From Streptomyces sp. SPB162 (GTDB taxonomy: Bacteria > Actinomycetota > Actinomycetes > Streptomycetales > Streptomycetaceae), in assembly GCF_029504575.1 (NCBI RefSeq), contig NZ_JAQFII010000001.1:2144501-2208500 (forward strand): a stretch of DNA of 64,000 bases. Reading direction: 5' to 3'. The position numbers and the translations under genes are program-made. The notes under the pieces were generated by a model. That model was given only the letters and a program-made list of their open reading frames with translations, ran no database searches and had not been told where the DNA came from. Below, piece by piece: positions 40,325-49,180 of this stretch. Within the stretch, counting starts at the first letter, position 1; every line of letters begins with the position of its first letter.

Positions 40325-41704
40325 ATGGACGCCAGCACTCTGGAAGCGATGCGGACCGCGCTGCGCGGCCCCGTCATCGGTCCACAGGATCCCGCGTACG
40401 CGCAGGCCCGCGAGGTCTACAACGCCATGGTCGACACGCGCCCGGCCGCCGTCGTGCGGTGCGCGGACGCCGCGGACGTGATGGCCGCGGTCGACTTCAT
40501 CCGGGACCAGGGCCTGGAACTCGCCGTCCGGGGCGGCGGCCACAGCGGCGCCGGCCTGTGCCTGGTCGACGACGGCGTCACCGTCGACCTGTCGCCGATG
40601 CGCTGGGTGCGCGTCGACCCCGCCACGAAGACCGCCCGGGTCGGCGGCGGATGCCAACTCGGCGACCTGGACCACGCCGCTCACGCCTTCGAGTTGGCCA
40701 CCCCCGGGGGCATCATGTCCACGACGGGCGTCGCCGGCCTCACCCTCGGCGGCGGCCACGGCCACCTCACCCGCAAGTACGGCCTGACGATGGACAACCT
40801 CGTGGACGCCGACGTGGTGCTCGCCGACGGCAGCTTCGTCACGGCGAGCGAGGACGACCACCCTGACCTGTTCTGGGCGCTGCGCGGCGGCGGCGGCAAC
40901 TTCGGCATCGTCACCTCGTTCCGCTTCCGGCTGCACCCGGTGCACACCGTGGGCCTCGCGGTCAGCCTCTGGCCGGTCGACCACATCCACGAGGTGCTGC
41001 GCTGGTACCGCGACTTCCTGCCGCAGGCACCCGAGGACCTGAACGGCTTCTTCGCCGTGCTCACCGTCCCGCCGGCCCCGCCGTTCCCCGAGGAGATCCA
41101 CGGGCACCCCATGTGCGGCGTCGTGTGGTGCTGGACGGGTGACCCGGACGGCATCGAGCAGGCGCTGGCCCCCGTGAACGACGCGGGTGTGCCGGCCTTC
41201 CACTTCTCGGCGCCGATGCCGTACCCCGCGTTGCAGGGCATGTTCGACGAACTGATCCCCAAGGGCCTGCAGTGGTACTGGCGCGGGGACTTCTTCAACC
41301 GGATCACGGACGACGCCATCGACGTGCACGCGAAGTACGCCGAGAACCTCCCCACCGCCCTGTCGACCATGCACCTCTACCCGGTCGACGGAGCCGCCCA
41401 CCGCATCGGCCCGGACGACACCGCGTGGGCCTACCGGGACGCCCTCTGGTCCGGCGTCATCGGCGGCATCGACCCCGACCCGGCCAACGCGGGCATCGTC
41501 AAGGAGTGGTGCGTCGACTACTGGGAGGACCTGCACCCGCACTCCATGGGCGGCGGCTACGTCAACTTCATGGGCGCGGGCGAGAGCCAGGACCGCGTCC
41601 GGGCCACCTACCGCGACCACTACGACCGCCTGGCGGCGATCAAACACACCTACGACCCGCACAACCTCTTCCATGCAAACCAGAACATCGCCCCGGCCAC
41701 CTGA
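40325..41704 (+). CDS. FAD-dependent oxidase (berberine-bridge/6-hydroxynicotine oxidase type)
   Basis: A 459-residue flavoprotein. The FAD-binding PCMH domain has RGGGHSGAGLCLVDDGVTVDLS, where the His of GGGHS is the expected covalent FAD attachment site, and GGIMSTTGVAGLTLGGGHGHL. The second cysteine attachment typical of bicovalent members is not seen; GGGHGHLTRKYG has His there. The C-terminal BBE motif is YVNFMG..YDRLAAIKHTYDPHNLF. It oxidises an unknown small molecule with oxygen. GAGGAG precedes the ATG at 40325. No biosynthetic partner is next to it. It is divergent from the sulfite-oxidase-like gene. Confidence 0.88.
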   Translation: MDASTLEAMRTALRGPVIGPQDPAYAQAREVYNAMVDTRPAAVVRCADAADVMAAVDFIRDQGLELAVRGGGHSGAGLCLVDDGVTVDLSPMRWVRVDPATKTARVGGGCQLGDLDHAAHAFELATPGGIMSTTGVAGLTLGGGHGHLTRKYGLTMDNLVDADVVLADGSFVTASEDDHPDLFWALRGGGGNFGIVTSFRFRLHPVHTVGLAVSLWPVDHIHEVLRWYRDFLPQAPEDLNGFFAVLTVPPAPPFPEEIHGHPMCGVVWCWTGDPDGIEQALAPVNDAGVPAFHFSAPMPYPALQGMFDELIPKGLQWYWRGDFFNRITDDAIDVHAKYAENLPTALSTMHLYPVDGAAHRIGPDDTAWAYRDALWSGVIGGIDPDPANAGIVKEWCVDYWEDLHPHSMGGGYVNFMGAGESQDRVRATYRDHYDRLAAIKHTYDPHNLFHANQNIAPAT

Positions 41705-41904
41705 CCACGAGCACTGACGAACCGGCGGCGGCCGGGTGTTCACTCGACCGCATTCCCCACCGAGACAACGGGCGCCGTGTGCGGTGGAGTGACGCCGGGT
41801 GGCGCGCGGCCGGTGCATTGCGGGCCTGCCGCTGCTCACGGCCACCTAGCTCTGGCCGGACACCCGGGTCCCGGACGCGACCGTCCGTGACCCGGAGCGG
41901 TGAG

Positions 41905-41948
41905 ACGACTCCGGGCCGGCGGCAGTGTGCCGCTGGCCCGGTCGTCGT
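41905..41948. terminator. Hairpin between the flavin oxidase and glnA2 genes
   Basis: An interrupted but long inverted repeat (ACGAC..CGGGCC..CGGCA on the left; TGCCG..GGCCCG..GTCGT on the right) has a 3-base loop. It lies in the 275-base convergent gap, which otherwise shows no gene. Confidence 0.6.
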
Positions 41949-41979
41949 TACGGCGTAGGGAACCTTCCCTGACCTGCGT

Positions 41980-43341
41980 TTACAGGTTCGGCAGGTTCTT
42001 CCGCAGCTCGAAGGCCGTCACCTCGCTGCGGTACTCCTCCCACTCCTGCTTCTTGTTGCGCAGGAAGAAGTCGAAGACGTGCTCGCCGAGGGTCTCCGCG
42101 ACCAGTTCGCTGCGTTCCATCAGGGTGATGGCCTCGCCCAGGTTCTGCGGGAGGGGCTCGATGCCCAGGGCGCGGCGTTCGGCGTCGGAGAGGGCCCAGA
42201 CGTCGTCGTCGGCGCCGGGCGGGAGCTCGTAGCCCTCCTGGATGCCCTTCAGGCCGGCGGCGAGCAGCACCGCGTAGGCGAGGTAGGGGTTGGCGCCGGA
42301 GTCGATGGAGCGGACCTCGACGCGGGTGGAGCCGGTCTTGCCGGGTTTGTACATCGGGACGCGGATCAGCGCGGACCGGTTGTTGTGGCCCCAGCAGATG
42401 TAGGAGGGTGCCTCGCCGCCGGCGCCGGCGGTGCGCTGCGAGCCGCCCCAGATGCGCTTGTAGGAATTCACCCACTGGTTGGTGACGGCGGAGATCTCGC
42501 CGGCGTGCTTGAGCAGGCCCGCGATGAAGGAGCGGCCGACCTTGGAGAGCTGGAACTCCGAGCCGGACTCGTAGAACGCGTTGCGGTCGCCCTCGAAGAG
42601 GGAGAGGTGGGTGTGCATGCCCGAGCCGGGGAAATCCGAGAACGGCTTGGGCATGAACGTCGCGTGCACGCCCTGCTCCAGCGCGACCTGCTTCATCACC
42701 AGCCGGAACGTCATGACGTTGTCGGCGGTGGACAGCGCGTCGGCGTAGCGGAGGTCGATCTCCTGCTGGCCGGGGGCGCCCTCGTGGTGGGAGAACTCCA
42801 CCGAGATGCCCATCGACTCCAGCATGGTGATCGCCTGGCGGCGGAAGTCCATGCCGACGTTCTGCGGAGTGTGGTCGAAGTAGCCGGAGTTGTCGGCGGG
42901 GGTGGGGATGCTGCCGTCGAGCGGCTTGTCCTTGAGCAGGAAGAACTCGATCTCGGGGTGGGTGTAGAAGGTGAACCCGAGGTCGGAGGTCTTGGCCAGC
43001 GCGCGCTTGAGGACGTAGCGCGGGTCGGCGTAGGAGGGGGAGCCGTCCGGCATGAGGATGTCGCAGAACATCCGCGCGGTCCCGGGGCCCTCAGCGCGCC
43101 ACGGCAGGATCTGGAAAGTGCTGGGGTCGGGCTTGGCGATCATGTCCGACTCGTACACCCGGGCGAAGCCCTCGATCGCCGAACCGTCGAAACCGATGCC
43201 CTCGTCGAAGGCCTGCTCCAGCTCGGCGGGGGCGACGGCGACCGACTTCAGGTAGCCGAGCACGTCCGTGAACCACAGCCGCACGAAGCGGATGTCGCGC
43301 TCTTCGAGCGTGCGGAGCACGAACTCCTGCTGCTTATCCAT
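41980..43341 (-). CDS. glnA2: Glutamine synthetase-like protein GlnA2 (probable gamma-glutamylpolyamine synthetase)
   Basis: A 453-residue GSI-fold ligase. The N-terminus is VLRTLEERDIRFVRLWFTDVLGYLKS, the latch region IGFDGSAIEGFARVYESDM, and the ATP site KPFSDFPGSGMHTHLSLFEG, with NRSALIRVP. At the position of the adenylylation tyrosine there is Trp382 (DDVWALSD), so GlnE should not modify it. By position and sequence it corresponds to S. coelicolor SCO2241 (glnA2). As I recall, that enzyme has been reported to glutamylate polyamines rather than make glutamine, aiding polyamine use and detoxification. The ATG at 43341 was chosen because MDKQQEFVLRTLEE is the conserved start. Confidence 0.9.
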   Translation of the reverse strand: MDKQQEFVLRTLEERDIRFVRLWFTDVLGYLKSVAVAPAELEQAFDEGIGFDGSAIEGFARVYESDMIAKPDPSTFQILPWRAEGPGTARMFCDILMPDGSPSYADPRYVLKRALAKTSDLGFTFYTHPEIEFFLLKDKPLDGSIPTPADNSGYFDHTPQNVGMDFRRQAITMLESMGISVEFSHHEGAPGQQEIDLRYADALSTADNVMTFRLVMKQVALEQGVHATFMPKPFSDFPGSGMHTHLSLFEGDRNAFYESGSEFQLSKVGRSFIAGLLKHAGEISAVTNQWVNSYKRIWGGSQRTAGAGGEAPSYICWGHNNRSALIRVPMYKPGKTGSTRVEVRSIDSGANPYLAYAVLLAAGLKGIQEGYELPPGADDDVWALSDAERRALGIEPLPQNLGEAITLMERSELVAETLGEHVFDFFLRNKKQEWEEYRSEVTAFELRKNLPNL

Positions 43342-43591
43342 TTCCACCCATCCTCGCTGATCAGGCTGCCTGCTCCCGCGCCGCGGGGCACATCGGGGCA
43401 CATGAGCATCCCACCACACGGTTTCCGGCACGTTTCGAACCTCGTCCGAACACACGGGGCCGGCGGGGGCGTACTGCTGTGCCCATAGTGCCTGCTGTTC
43501 AGCGCCCTGGGTAACGGGCACCCGCTATCCGCGGGACACCCGCGCCGACCCGCGTCGATTGCCGGTGCGCTTGTGTAGGGTCCAGTCAGGT

Positions 43592-43630
43592 TCCGGTACC
43601 GGAGAGGGGTATGCGATGGCACGTCGCATA
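43592..43630. promoter_or_regulatory. Two inverted repeats upstream of the multicopper oxidase gene
   Basis: TCCGGTACCGGA (43592-43603) and TATGCGA-n7-TCGCATA (43610-43630) lie about 80-120 bases before the oxidase start. Across them run TACC (43597-43600) and GGTA (43608-43611), resembling the dyad bound by copper-sensing CsoR. The rest of the 370-base gap to glnA2 shows no gene. Function inferred. Confidence 0.4.
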
Positions 43631-43711
43631 TGAGGACGCCGCCCCGACCGCCCGAGGCGGTCCCGCGTCGCGCCCTGTCCCCCCACCGACACCCATGAGG
43701 TGTGTTCAGCT

Positions 43712-45280
43712 ATGCGTACCTACCACCGCCGCGCCGTGCTCGGCGCGGGTATCGCCGCCGTCGGAGCGGTCGCCGGAGCCGCCGCCGGAGGCGGCCTGCT
43801 CGCCGCCGCTTCCCGGGCCGGCGCCGCCGTTCCGGGAGACGGATACCTCGCACCCGACGGGCCGGAGGTCGCCGCCGCGGAGAAGGCGCGCGCCGGCGAC
43901 GGACCGGTCACCGAAGTCCGGCTGACCGCCGTCGAGGGCGTCGTGGACCTCGGCGGGCCCACGGTCAGGACGTGGACGTACGACGGCGAGCTGCCCGGCA
44001 AGGAGATCCGGGTGACGGCGGGCGGCTCCCTGTCCGCGACGCTCGCCAACCACCTGCCGCAGACCACCTCCGCGCACTGGCACGGGCTCGCTGTGCGCAA
44101 CGACATGGACGGGGTGCCGGGGCTGACCCAGTCCCCGATCAAGGCCGGCGCGGAGTTCGCGTACCGCTTCGCCGTGCAGCGACCCGGCACGTACTGGTTC
44201 CACCCGCACACCGGCGTGCAGCTGGACCGGGGGCTGTACGCGCCGCTCATCGTCGAGGACCCGAAGGAGCCGCTGCAGTACGACAAGGAGTGGGTCGTCG
44301 TCCTCGACGACTGGGTGGACGGCGTCGACGGCAGTACCCCGGACGCCGTCCTCGCCGAGCTCATGCACGGCGCGCCCCGGACCGGCATGGCCGGCATGGC
44401 GGGGACGGACGACCCGCCGGGCCAGGGGCCGGCCGTCCCGGCCGGACCGAGCCGCCTGCTGACGGGCGCCACCAGCTACCTGCTCAGCGGCGAGGCGGGC
44501 GACGTGCGGTACCCGTACTACCTCGTCAACGGCCGCGTCCCGCAGGCTCCCCGCGGCTTCACCGCCAAGCCGGGCGACCGGATCCGGATCCGTTTCATCA
44601 ACGCGGGCGGCGACACCGCCTTCCGCGTCGCGCTCGGCGACCACCGGATGACCGTCACGCACACCGACGGCTACCCCGTCGTGCACGCCGACACGGACGC
44701 GCTGCTGATCGGCATGGGCGAGCGGTACGATGTGCTGGTGACGGCGGGTGACGGCGTCTTCCCGCTGGTCGCCCTCGCCGAGGGGAAGGACGCCGCGGCG
44801 CTGGACGTGCTGCGCACCGGCGTCGGAACGGCGCCCACCCCCGCCGACCGGCCGCGGGAGCTGTCCGGCGAGCTGCTCCAGGCCGGGGATCTGCGGGCCG
44901 ACCCCTCGGTGGCGCTGACCGACCCCGGCCGGACCCCGGACCGCTTTCTCACGCTGCGACTGACCGGCAGCATGGCCAGGTACGACTGGGGCTTCGACGG
45001 GTCGGCGTACGATCCGGCGGTCCGCCAGGACGTGCGGCAGGGCGAACGGGTTCGGCTGACGATCGCGAACAACACCCGGATGTGGCACCCCCTGCATGTG
45101 CACGGGCACACCTTTTCGCTGACCGGCGGCGGCGCGCGCAAGGACACCGCTATCGTGCTGCCCGGACGGACCCGCAGCGTCGACCTCGACGCGGACAACC
45201 CGGGACTGTGGATGGTCCACTGCCACAACGTCTACCACGCCGAGGCGGGCATGATGACGGTCCTCGGCTACCGGCAGTGA
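43712..45280 (+). CDS. Tat-exported multicopper oxidase
   Basis: A 522-residue extracytoplasmic laccase-like enzyme. A twin-arginine signal (MRTYHRRAVLGAGIAAVGAV) precedes cupredoxin domains. The copper ligands are present in order: HWHG, HPHTG, HPLHVHGHTF and HCHNVYHAEAGM, giving the type 1 site (His, Cys, His, Met) and the trinuclear cluster. A short methionine-rich stretch (MAGMAGTDDPP) may bind copper. It oxidises phenols or Cu(I) with reduction of oxygen to water. The ATG at 43712 gives the Tat signal directly, though its ribosome site is weak. Upstream inverted repeats could be a metal-responsive operator. It stands alone between glnA2 and the second sugar locus. Confidence 0.92.
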   Translation: MRTYHRRAVLGAGIAAVGAVAGAAAGGGLLAAASRAGAAVPGDGYLAPDGPEVAAAEKARAGDGPVTEVRLTAVEGVVDLGGPTVRTWTYDGELPGKEIRVTAGGSLSATLANHLPQTTSAHWHGLAVRNDMDGVPGLTQSPIKAGAEFAYRFAVQRPGTYWFHPHTGVQLDRGLYAPLIVEDPKEPLQYDKEWVVVLDDWVDGVDGSTPDAVLAELMHGAPRTGMAGMAGTDDPPGQGPAVPAGPSRLLTGATSYLLSGEAGDVRYPYYLVNGRVPQAPRGFTAKPGDRIRIRFINAGGDTAFRVALGDHRMTVTHTDGYPVVHADTDALLIGMGERYDVLVTAGDGVFPLVALAEGKDAAALDVLRTGVGTAPTPADRPRELSGELLQAGDLRADPSVALTDPGRTPDRFLTLRLTGSMARYDWGFDGSAYDPAVRQDVRQGERVRLTIANNTRMWHPLHVHGHTFSLTGGGARKDTAIVLPGRTRSVDLDADNPGLWMVHCHNVYHAEAGMMTVLGYRQ

Positions 45281-45320
45281 CGGGTGGCGGCGCCGGGGGG
45301 TGATCGCCCGGACACGAAAC

Positions 45321-45359
45321 CTTGCAGGATTGGCGCAAATTTCCCGCAAGAAACTTGCG
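45321..45359. promoter_or_regulatory. LacI-type operator before the second sugar locus
   Basis: CTTGCAG (45321-45327) is followed by the 15-bp palindrome CGCAAGAAACTTGCG (45345-45359). The site lies directly upstream of the LacI gene at 45383 and overlaps its likely promoter, so autoregulation is expected. The CTTGC/GCAAG half-sites are the same as in the malE operators. Confidence 0.65.
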
Positions 45360-45382
45360 TAACCTGTACTAGAGTTGACGGC

Positions 45383-46432
45383 ATGACACGACGACTTGCC
45401 ACGGTGGCAAAGAAGGTCGGGGTGAGCGAGGCGACCGTCAGCCGAGTGCTGAACGGGAAGCCCGGAGTCTCCGATGCGACCAGAGCCGCAGTGCTGACCG
45501 CACTCGATGTGCTCGGTTACGAACGACCGACCCAGCTGCGCGGGGAGCGTGCCCGCCTTGTCGGGCTCGTTCTCCCGGAGCTTTCCAATCCGATCTTCCC
45601 GGCCTTCGCCGAGGTGGTGGGCGGGGCCCTGGCACAGCAGGGGTTCACCCCCGTGCTCTGCACCCAGACCGTCGGCGGGGTGTCCGAGGCCGACTACGTG
45701 GAGTTGCTGCTGCAGCAGCACGTCTCCGGGGCGATCTTCTTCGGCGGCCTGTACGCGCAGGCCGAGTCGTCGCACGAGCACTACGCCCGGCTCGCCGAGC
45801 GCAACCTGCCCACCGTGCTGATGAACGCCGCCATCGACCATCTCGACTTCCCGAGGGTGTCCTGCGACGACGCCGTCGCCGTCGAACAGGGGATGACCCA
45901 CCTCGCGTCGCTCGGCCATGAGCGGATCGGCCTCATCCTGGGCCCGCCCGACCACGTGCCGTCGCAGCGCAAGCTCGCCGCGGCCCGCCGCTGGATCGGG
46001 GCGCGCGGTGGCGAACTCCCCGACACCGCCGTCGAACACGCGCTGTTCACCCTGGAGGGCGGCCAGGCCGCGGCGAACCGGCTGATCCAGCGCGGCGTCA
46101 CGGCCGTCATCTGCGCCAGCGACCCGATCGCACTGGGCGCCATCCGGTCCGCTCGCCGCCGCGGGCTGTCGGTGCCGCAGGACTTCTCGGTCATCGGCTA
46201 CGACGACTCGATGTTCATGAATTGCATCGATCCGCCGCTCACCACCGTCCGACAGCCCATCGAAGCGATGGGCCGGGCCGCCGTCGACCTGCTCAGCGGC
46301 CAGATCAGCGGGACTCCGGTCGACCACGACGAGCTGCTCTTCGAGCCCGAACTCGTCGTACGCGGCTCCACCGGCCCCGTGCCGCGCACCGCGCAGCCCC
46401 AGCAGGCGGGGGTGGAAGCGACCACGCGGTAG
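45383..46432 (+). CDS. LacI-family regulator of the second alpha-glucoside locus
   Basis: A 349-residue LacI-family repressor, paralogous to MalR. The HTH and hinge read TRRLATVAKKVGVSEATVSR, then VLNGKPGVS, identical to MalR through GVSEATVSRVLNGKPGVS. The sensor domain (LVGLVLPELSNPIFPAFAE, HLASLGHERIGLILGP, VTAVICASDPIALGAIRSAR, VIGYDDSMFMNCIDPPLTTVRQP) has diverged more, so the inducer may differ. It starts at ATG 45383, close to CTTGC/GCAAG operators. It precedes the binding protein, permeases and glucosidase in the same direction and is their probable repressor; cross-talk with MalR is plausible. Confidence 0.9.
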   Translation: MTRRLATVAKKVGVSEATVSRVLNGKPGVSDATRAAVLTALDVLGYERPTQLRGERARLVGLVLPELSNPIFPAFAEVVGGALAQQGFTPVLCTQTVGGVSEADYVELLLQQHVSGAIFFGGLYAQAESSHEHYARLAERNLPTVLMNAAIDHLDFPRVSCDDAVAVEQGMTHLASLGHERIGLILGPPDHVPSQRKLAAARRWIGARGGELPDTAVEHALFTLEGGQAAANRLIQRGVTAVICASDPIALGAIRSARRRGLSVPQDFSVIGYDDSMFMNCIDPPLTTVRQPIEAMGRAAVDLLSGQISGTPVDHDELLFEPELVVRGSTGPVPRTAQPQQAGVEATTR

Positions 46433-46513
46433 CGGCGGTTCCTCTTCGGCAGTCGTTGGCAACCCTCCCCGACACCACTGACTGAGAAACGGCTTCGTAA
46501 TCAAGTCGTGTCT

Positions 46514-46540
46514 TTGCGAGCTTCGCGCGAAATCTTGCGG
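46514..46540. promoter_or_regulatory. Possible operator upstream of the second binding-protein gene
   Basis: TTTGCGAG and CTTGCGG half-sites lie in direct orientation about 21 bases apart, with a TTCGCGCGAA palindrome between them. They are in the 241-base gap before the binding-protein gene. They resemble degenerate versions of the CTTGC operators. Confidence 0.4.
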
Positions 46541-46673
46541 ACATCTATCGGGTTCAGTACCTTGAGCCCACCCGAGACGGCGGCGCACACCCCGCGCCAC
46601 GCAACCGCGCAGGGTTCGCAGATCTCAGAGCGCGGAGCATCGTCGCGCAGTGGTTCAGGGGAAGGGTTGATCA

Positions 46674-48074
46674 ATGAAGACAAACCGCTACCGGACGCTG
46701 GTGGCCATCGTGCTGGTCGCCGGCGTCGGTATGACCGCCGCGGCCTGTTCCGACAGCAAGGACACCGCCAAGGACCCCGGTTCCGGCGACAAGAGCGTGA
46801 GCGCGAAGCTGGATCCCGCCACCAAGGTCTCCATCACCGTGGACTGCATGCCGCCCACCACGAAGGCGCCCGAGCGCAAGCAGTGGACCGACGACATAGC
46901 GGCGTTCAAGGCGCTCTACCCGAACGTCACGGTGAAGAGCAAGGACGCGTTCCCTTGCGAGGACCCGGCGAAGTTCACGGCCATGATGAAGGGCGGCACG
47001 CAAACCGACGCCTTCTACACGTACATGACCGACAAGGACCAGGTACTGGACGCGGGTCAGGCCGCTGACATCACGGCGTACGTCACGCCGGAGACCGTCC
47101 CGAACCTGAACGACATCGACCCCAACGTCATGAACGTGCTGAAGGACGGCGGCAAGCTGTACGGCCTGCCGACCTCGAACTACCAGATGGGCCTGATCTA
47201 CAACCGCAAGATCTTCACCCAGGCCGGTCTCGACCCCAACAAGCCCCCCACCACGTGGGAGGGTGTGCGGGCCGCGGCCAAGCAGATCCAGGACAAGCTG
47301 GGCAGCCAGGGCGTCCACGGCTTCATCGAGAACGCCGGCGGCAACCAGGGCGGTTGGCACTTCACCTCGGAGCTCTACGGTCTGGGCGGCCAGATGACCT
47401 CGGAGGACGGCAAGAAGGCCGCGTTCAACACCCCCGAGGCCAAGACCCTCCTGCAGACCCTGCACGACATGCGCTTCACCGACAACAGCCTGCCCGCGAC
47501 CCCCGGACTCGCGTGGGGCGACGTCCAGAAGGCCATGGGCACCAGCAAGGTCGGCATGTACGTCGGTGCTCCTGACGACATCCAGCTCGTCGTCCAGCAG
47601 TACCAGGCCAAGTTCGAGGACCTCGGCATGGCGCCGATCCCCGGCGGCAAGACCTCGCTGTTCGGCGGCGCCGACTACATGTTCAAGAAGTCGGCCTCGC
47701 CCGACCAGATCAAGGCCGGCATCGCCTGGATCAACTTCAAGTACCTGACCCTGGAGAAGGGCCAGTTCAACTACCCCCGCAACAAGACGGACGGCATCCC
47801 GGTCGGGCTGCCGCAGCCGTTCTTCTTCACCGGCGCGTCGAAGGACAAGGACACCGCCACCAAGACGGCGAACGCGACCGTACCGGTCGAGAACTTCGCC
47901 ACCTACGTGGCCGCCCAGGTCCCGGTGAAGCCCGAGCCGCCGAACGCCCAGAAGATCTACACGGTCCTGGACAACGCGATGTCCGGGGCGCTGACCAACA
48001 AGGGCGCGGACGTCGCCAAGCTCCTCTCCACCGCTGAGACGCAGGTCAACACGTTGCTGGCCGCCAGCCAGTAG
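46674..48074 (+). CDS. Sugar ABC importer, substrate-binding lipoprotein (second locus)
   Basis: A 466-residue binding lipoprotein. The signal peptide (MKTNRYRTLVAIVLVAGVGMTAAAC) ends in lipobox TAAAC. The mature part has the SBP_bac_1 pattern: KQWTDDIAAFKALYPNVTV, LYGLPTSNYQMGLIYNRKIF, PPTTWEGVRAAAKQIQDKLG and FGGADYMFKKSASPDQIKAG. It differs clearly from MalE, so it is not a simple duplicate. The neighbouring intracellular GH13 enzyme suggests an alpha-linked oligosaccharide (such as trehalose, isomaltose or sucrose-type sugars) as ligand. It starts at ATG 46674 and is followed by an attenuator-like hairpin. Confidence 0.9.
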   Translation: MKTNRYRTLVAIVLVAGVGMTAAACSDSKDTAKDPGSGDKSVSAKLDPATKVSITVDCMPPTTKAPERKQWTDDIAAFKALYPNVTVKSKDAFPCEDPAKFTAMMKGGTQTDAFYTYMTDKDQVLDAGQAADITAYVTPETVPNLNDIDPNVMNVLKDGGKLYGLPTSNYQMGLIYNRKIFTQAGLDPNKPPTTWEGVRAAAKQIQDKLGSQGVHGFIENAGGNQGGWHFTSELYGLGGQMTSEDGKKAAFNTPEAKTLLQTLHDMRFTDNSLPATPGLAWGDVQKAMGTSKVGMYVGAPDDIQLVVQQYQAKFEDLGMAPIPGGKTSLFGGADYMFKKSASPDQIKAGIAWINFKYLTLEKGQFNYPRNKTDGIPVGLPQPFFFTGASKDKDTATKTANATVPVENFATYVAAQVPVKPEPPNAQKIYTVLDNAMSGALTNKGADVAKLLSTAETQVNTLLAASQ

Positions 48075-48082
48075 CGGCGCGA

Positions 48083-48112
48083 GCGGGGGCCGGCGAACAC
48101 GCCGGCCCCCGC
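48083..48112 (+). terminator. Hairpin between binding-protein and permease genes
   Basis: A perfect 12-bp stem GCGGGGGCCGGC / GCCGGCCCCCGC with GAACAC loop starts 8 bases after the binding-protein stop. No T-run follows. It probably attenuates readthrough into the permease genes, as at 27734-27766 in the mal locus. Confidence 0.65.
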
Positions 48113-48187
48113 ACCGCGGCAACCGCCCGCCGACCAGTAGTCGCTGTGCCCACCGGGGATGCCCCCGGCCCCAGTCGAGGAGTTCGC

Positions 48188-49165
48188 ATGACGGCGACCA
48201 CCGTCTCCCACCACAAGGCCAAACGCGGTTCCGGGCACTCGTCGCCGAGGGGTCCCCGGCGCCGTCCGGGACGCCCCGACGAGAACGCCCGCGGCGGGTT
48301 CGGCCGGAGACTGCGCCGCGATCTGCAGGCGCACGCGTTCATGATCGGTGCGGTGCTCTGCTTCGGATTCTTCTCCTGGTATCCGATGGTCCGCGAAGTC
48401 ATCATGAGCTTCCAGAAGACCAAGCGCGGCGAGACCACCTGGGTCGGCTGGAAGAACCTGGAGACCGTCTGGAACGACCCGGGATTCTGGCCGGCCTGGC
48501 GCAACACGATGCAGTTCACGCTCTACGCGCTGGTCATCGGATTCGCGGTGCCGTTCGTTATCGCCATCGTGCTCAACGAGTTCCGGCACGCACAGGCCTA
48601 TCTGCGGATCCTGGTGTATCTGCCGGTCATGCTGCCGCCGGTCGCCGGGGTGCTGCTCTTCAAGTACTTCTACAACCCCGAATACGGCCTCTTCAACCAC
48701 ATCCTGCATTTCCTGCATTTGCCGGAACAGTCCTGGCTGGATTCGTCGAGCACCGCGATGATCTCCGTGGTGATCGCGGCCACCTGGATGAACGCGGGCG
48801 GCGCCACCCTCATTTACCTGGCGGCGCTGCAGAACGTCCCGGGTGAGCTGTACGAGGCCGCCGACCTGGACGGGGCCGGGCTGCTGAGCAAGATCTGGCA
48901 CATCACCATCCCGCAGACCAGGTCGGTCCTGTCGCTGATGCTGTTGCTCCAGATCGTGGCGACGATGCAGGAGTTCACCAACGTCTATCTGCTCACCGGC
49001 GGATCCGGCCCCGAGAACTCCACCGGGACCGTGGTCTACATGGTGTACCAGTACGCGTTCCGCTACGACAGCTTCGGCAGCGCCTCGGCGCTCGGACTCA
49101 TCATGCTGGTGGTACTCGGCGGATTCTCCGGCCTGTACGCGCGGCTCAGCCGCGACAGCGACTAG
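48188..49165 (+). CDS. Sugar ABC importer permease (MalF-like, second locus)
   Basis: A 325-residue CUT1 permease. A basic tail (HKAKRGSGHSSPRGPRRRPGRP) precedes six helices, the first being AHAFMIGAVLCFGFFSWYPMV. The EAA loop is ELYEAADLDGAGLLSKIWHITIPQTRSV. The start at ATG 48188 follows GAGGAGTTCGC. It pairs with the permease at 49181. No ATPase is encoded nearby, so a shared ATPase such as MsiK is expected. Confidence 0.91.
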   Translation: MTATTVSHHKAKRGSGHSSPRGPRRRPGRPDENARGGFGRRLRRDLQAHAFMIGAVLCFGFFSWYPMVREVIMSFQKTKRGETTWVGWKNLETVWNDPGFWPAWRNTMQFTLYALVIGFAVPFVIAIVLNEFRHAQAYLRILVYLPVMLPPVAGVLLFKYFYNPEYGLFNHILHFLHLPEQSWLDSSSTAMISVVIAATWMNAGGATLIYLAALQNVPGELYEAADLDGAGLLSKIWHITIPQTRSVLSLMLLLQIVATMQEFTNVYLLTGGSGPENSTGTVVYMVYQYAFRYDSFGSASALGLIMLVVLGGFSGLYARLSRDSD

Positions 49166-49180
49166 GACGGGGAGAAGGAC

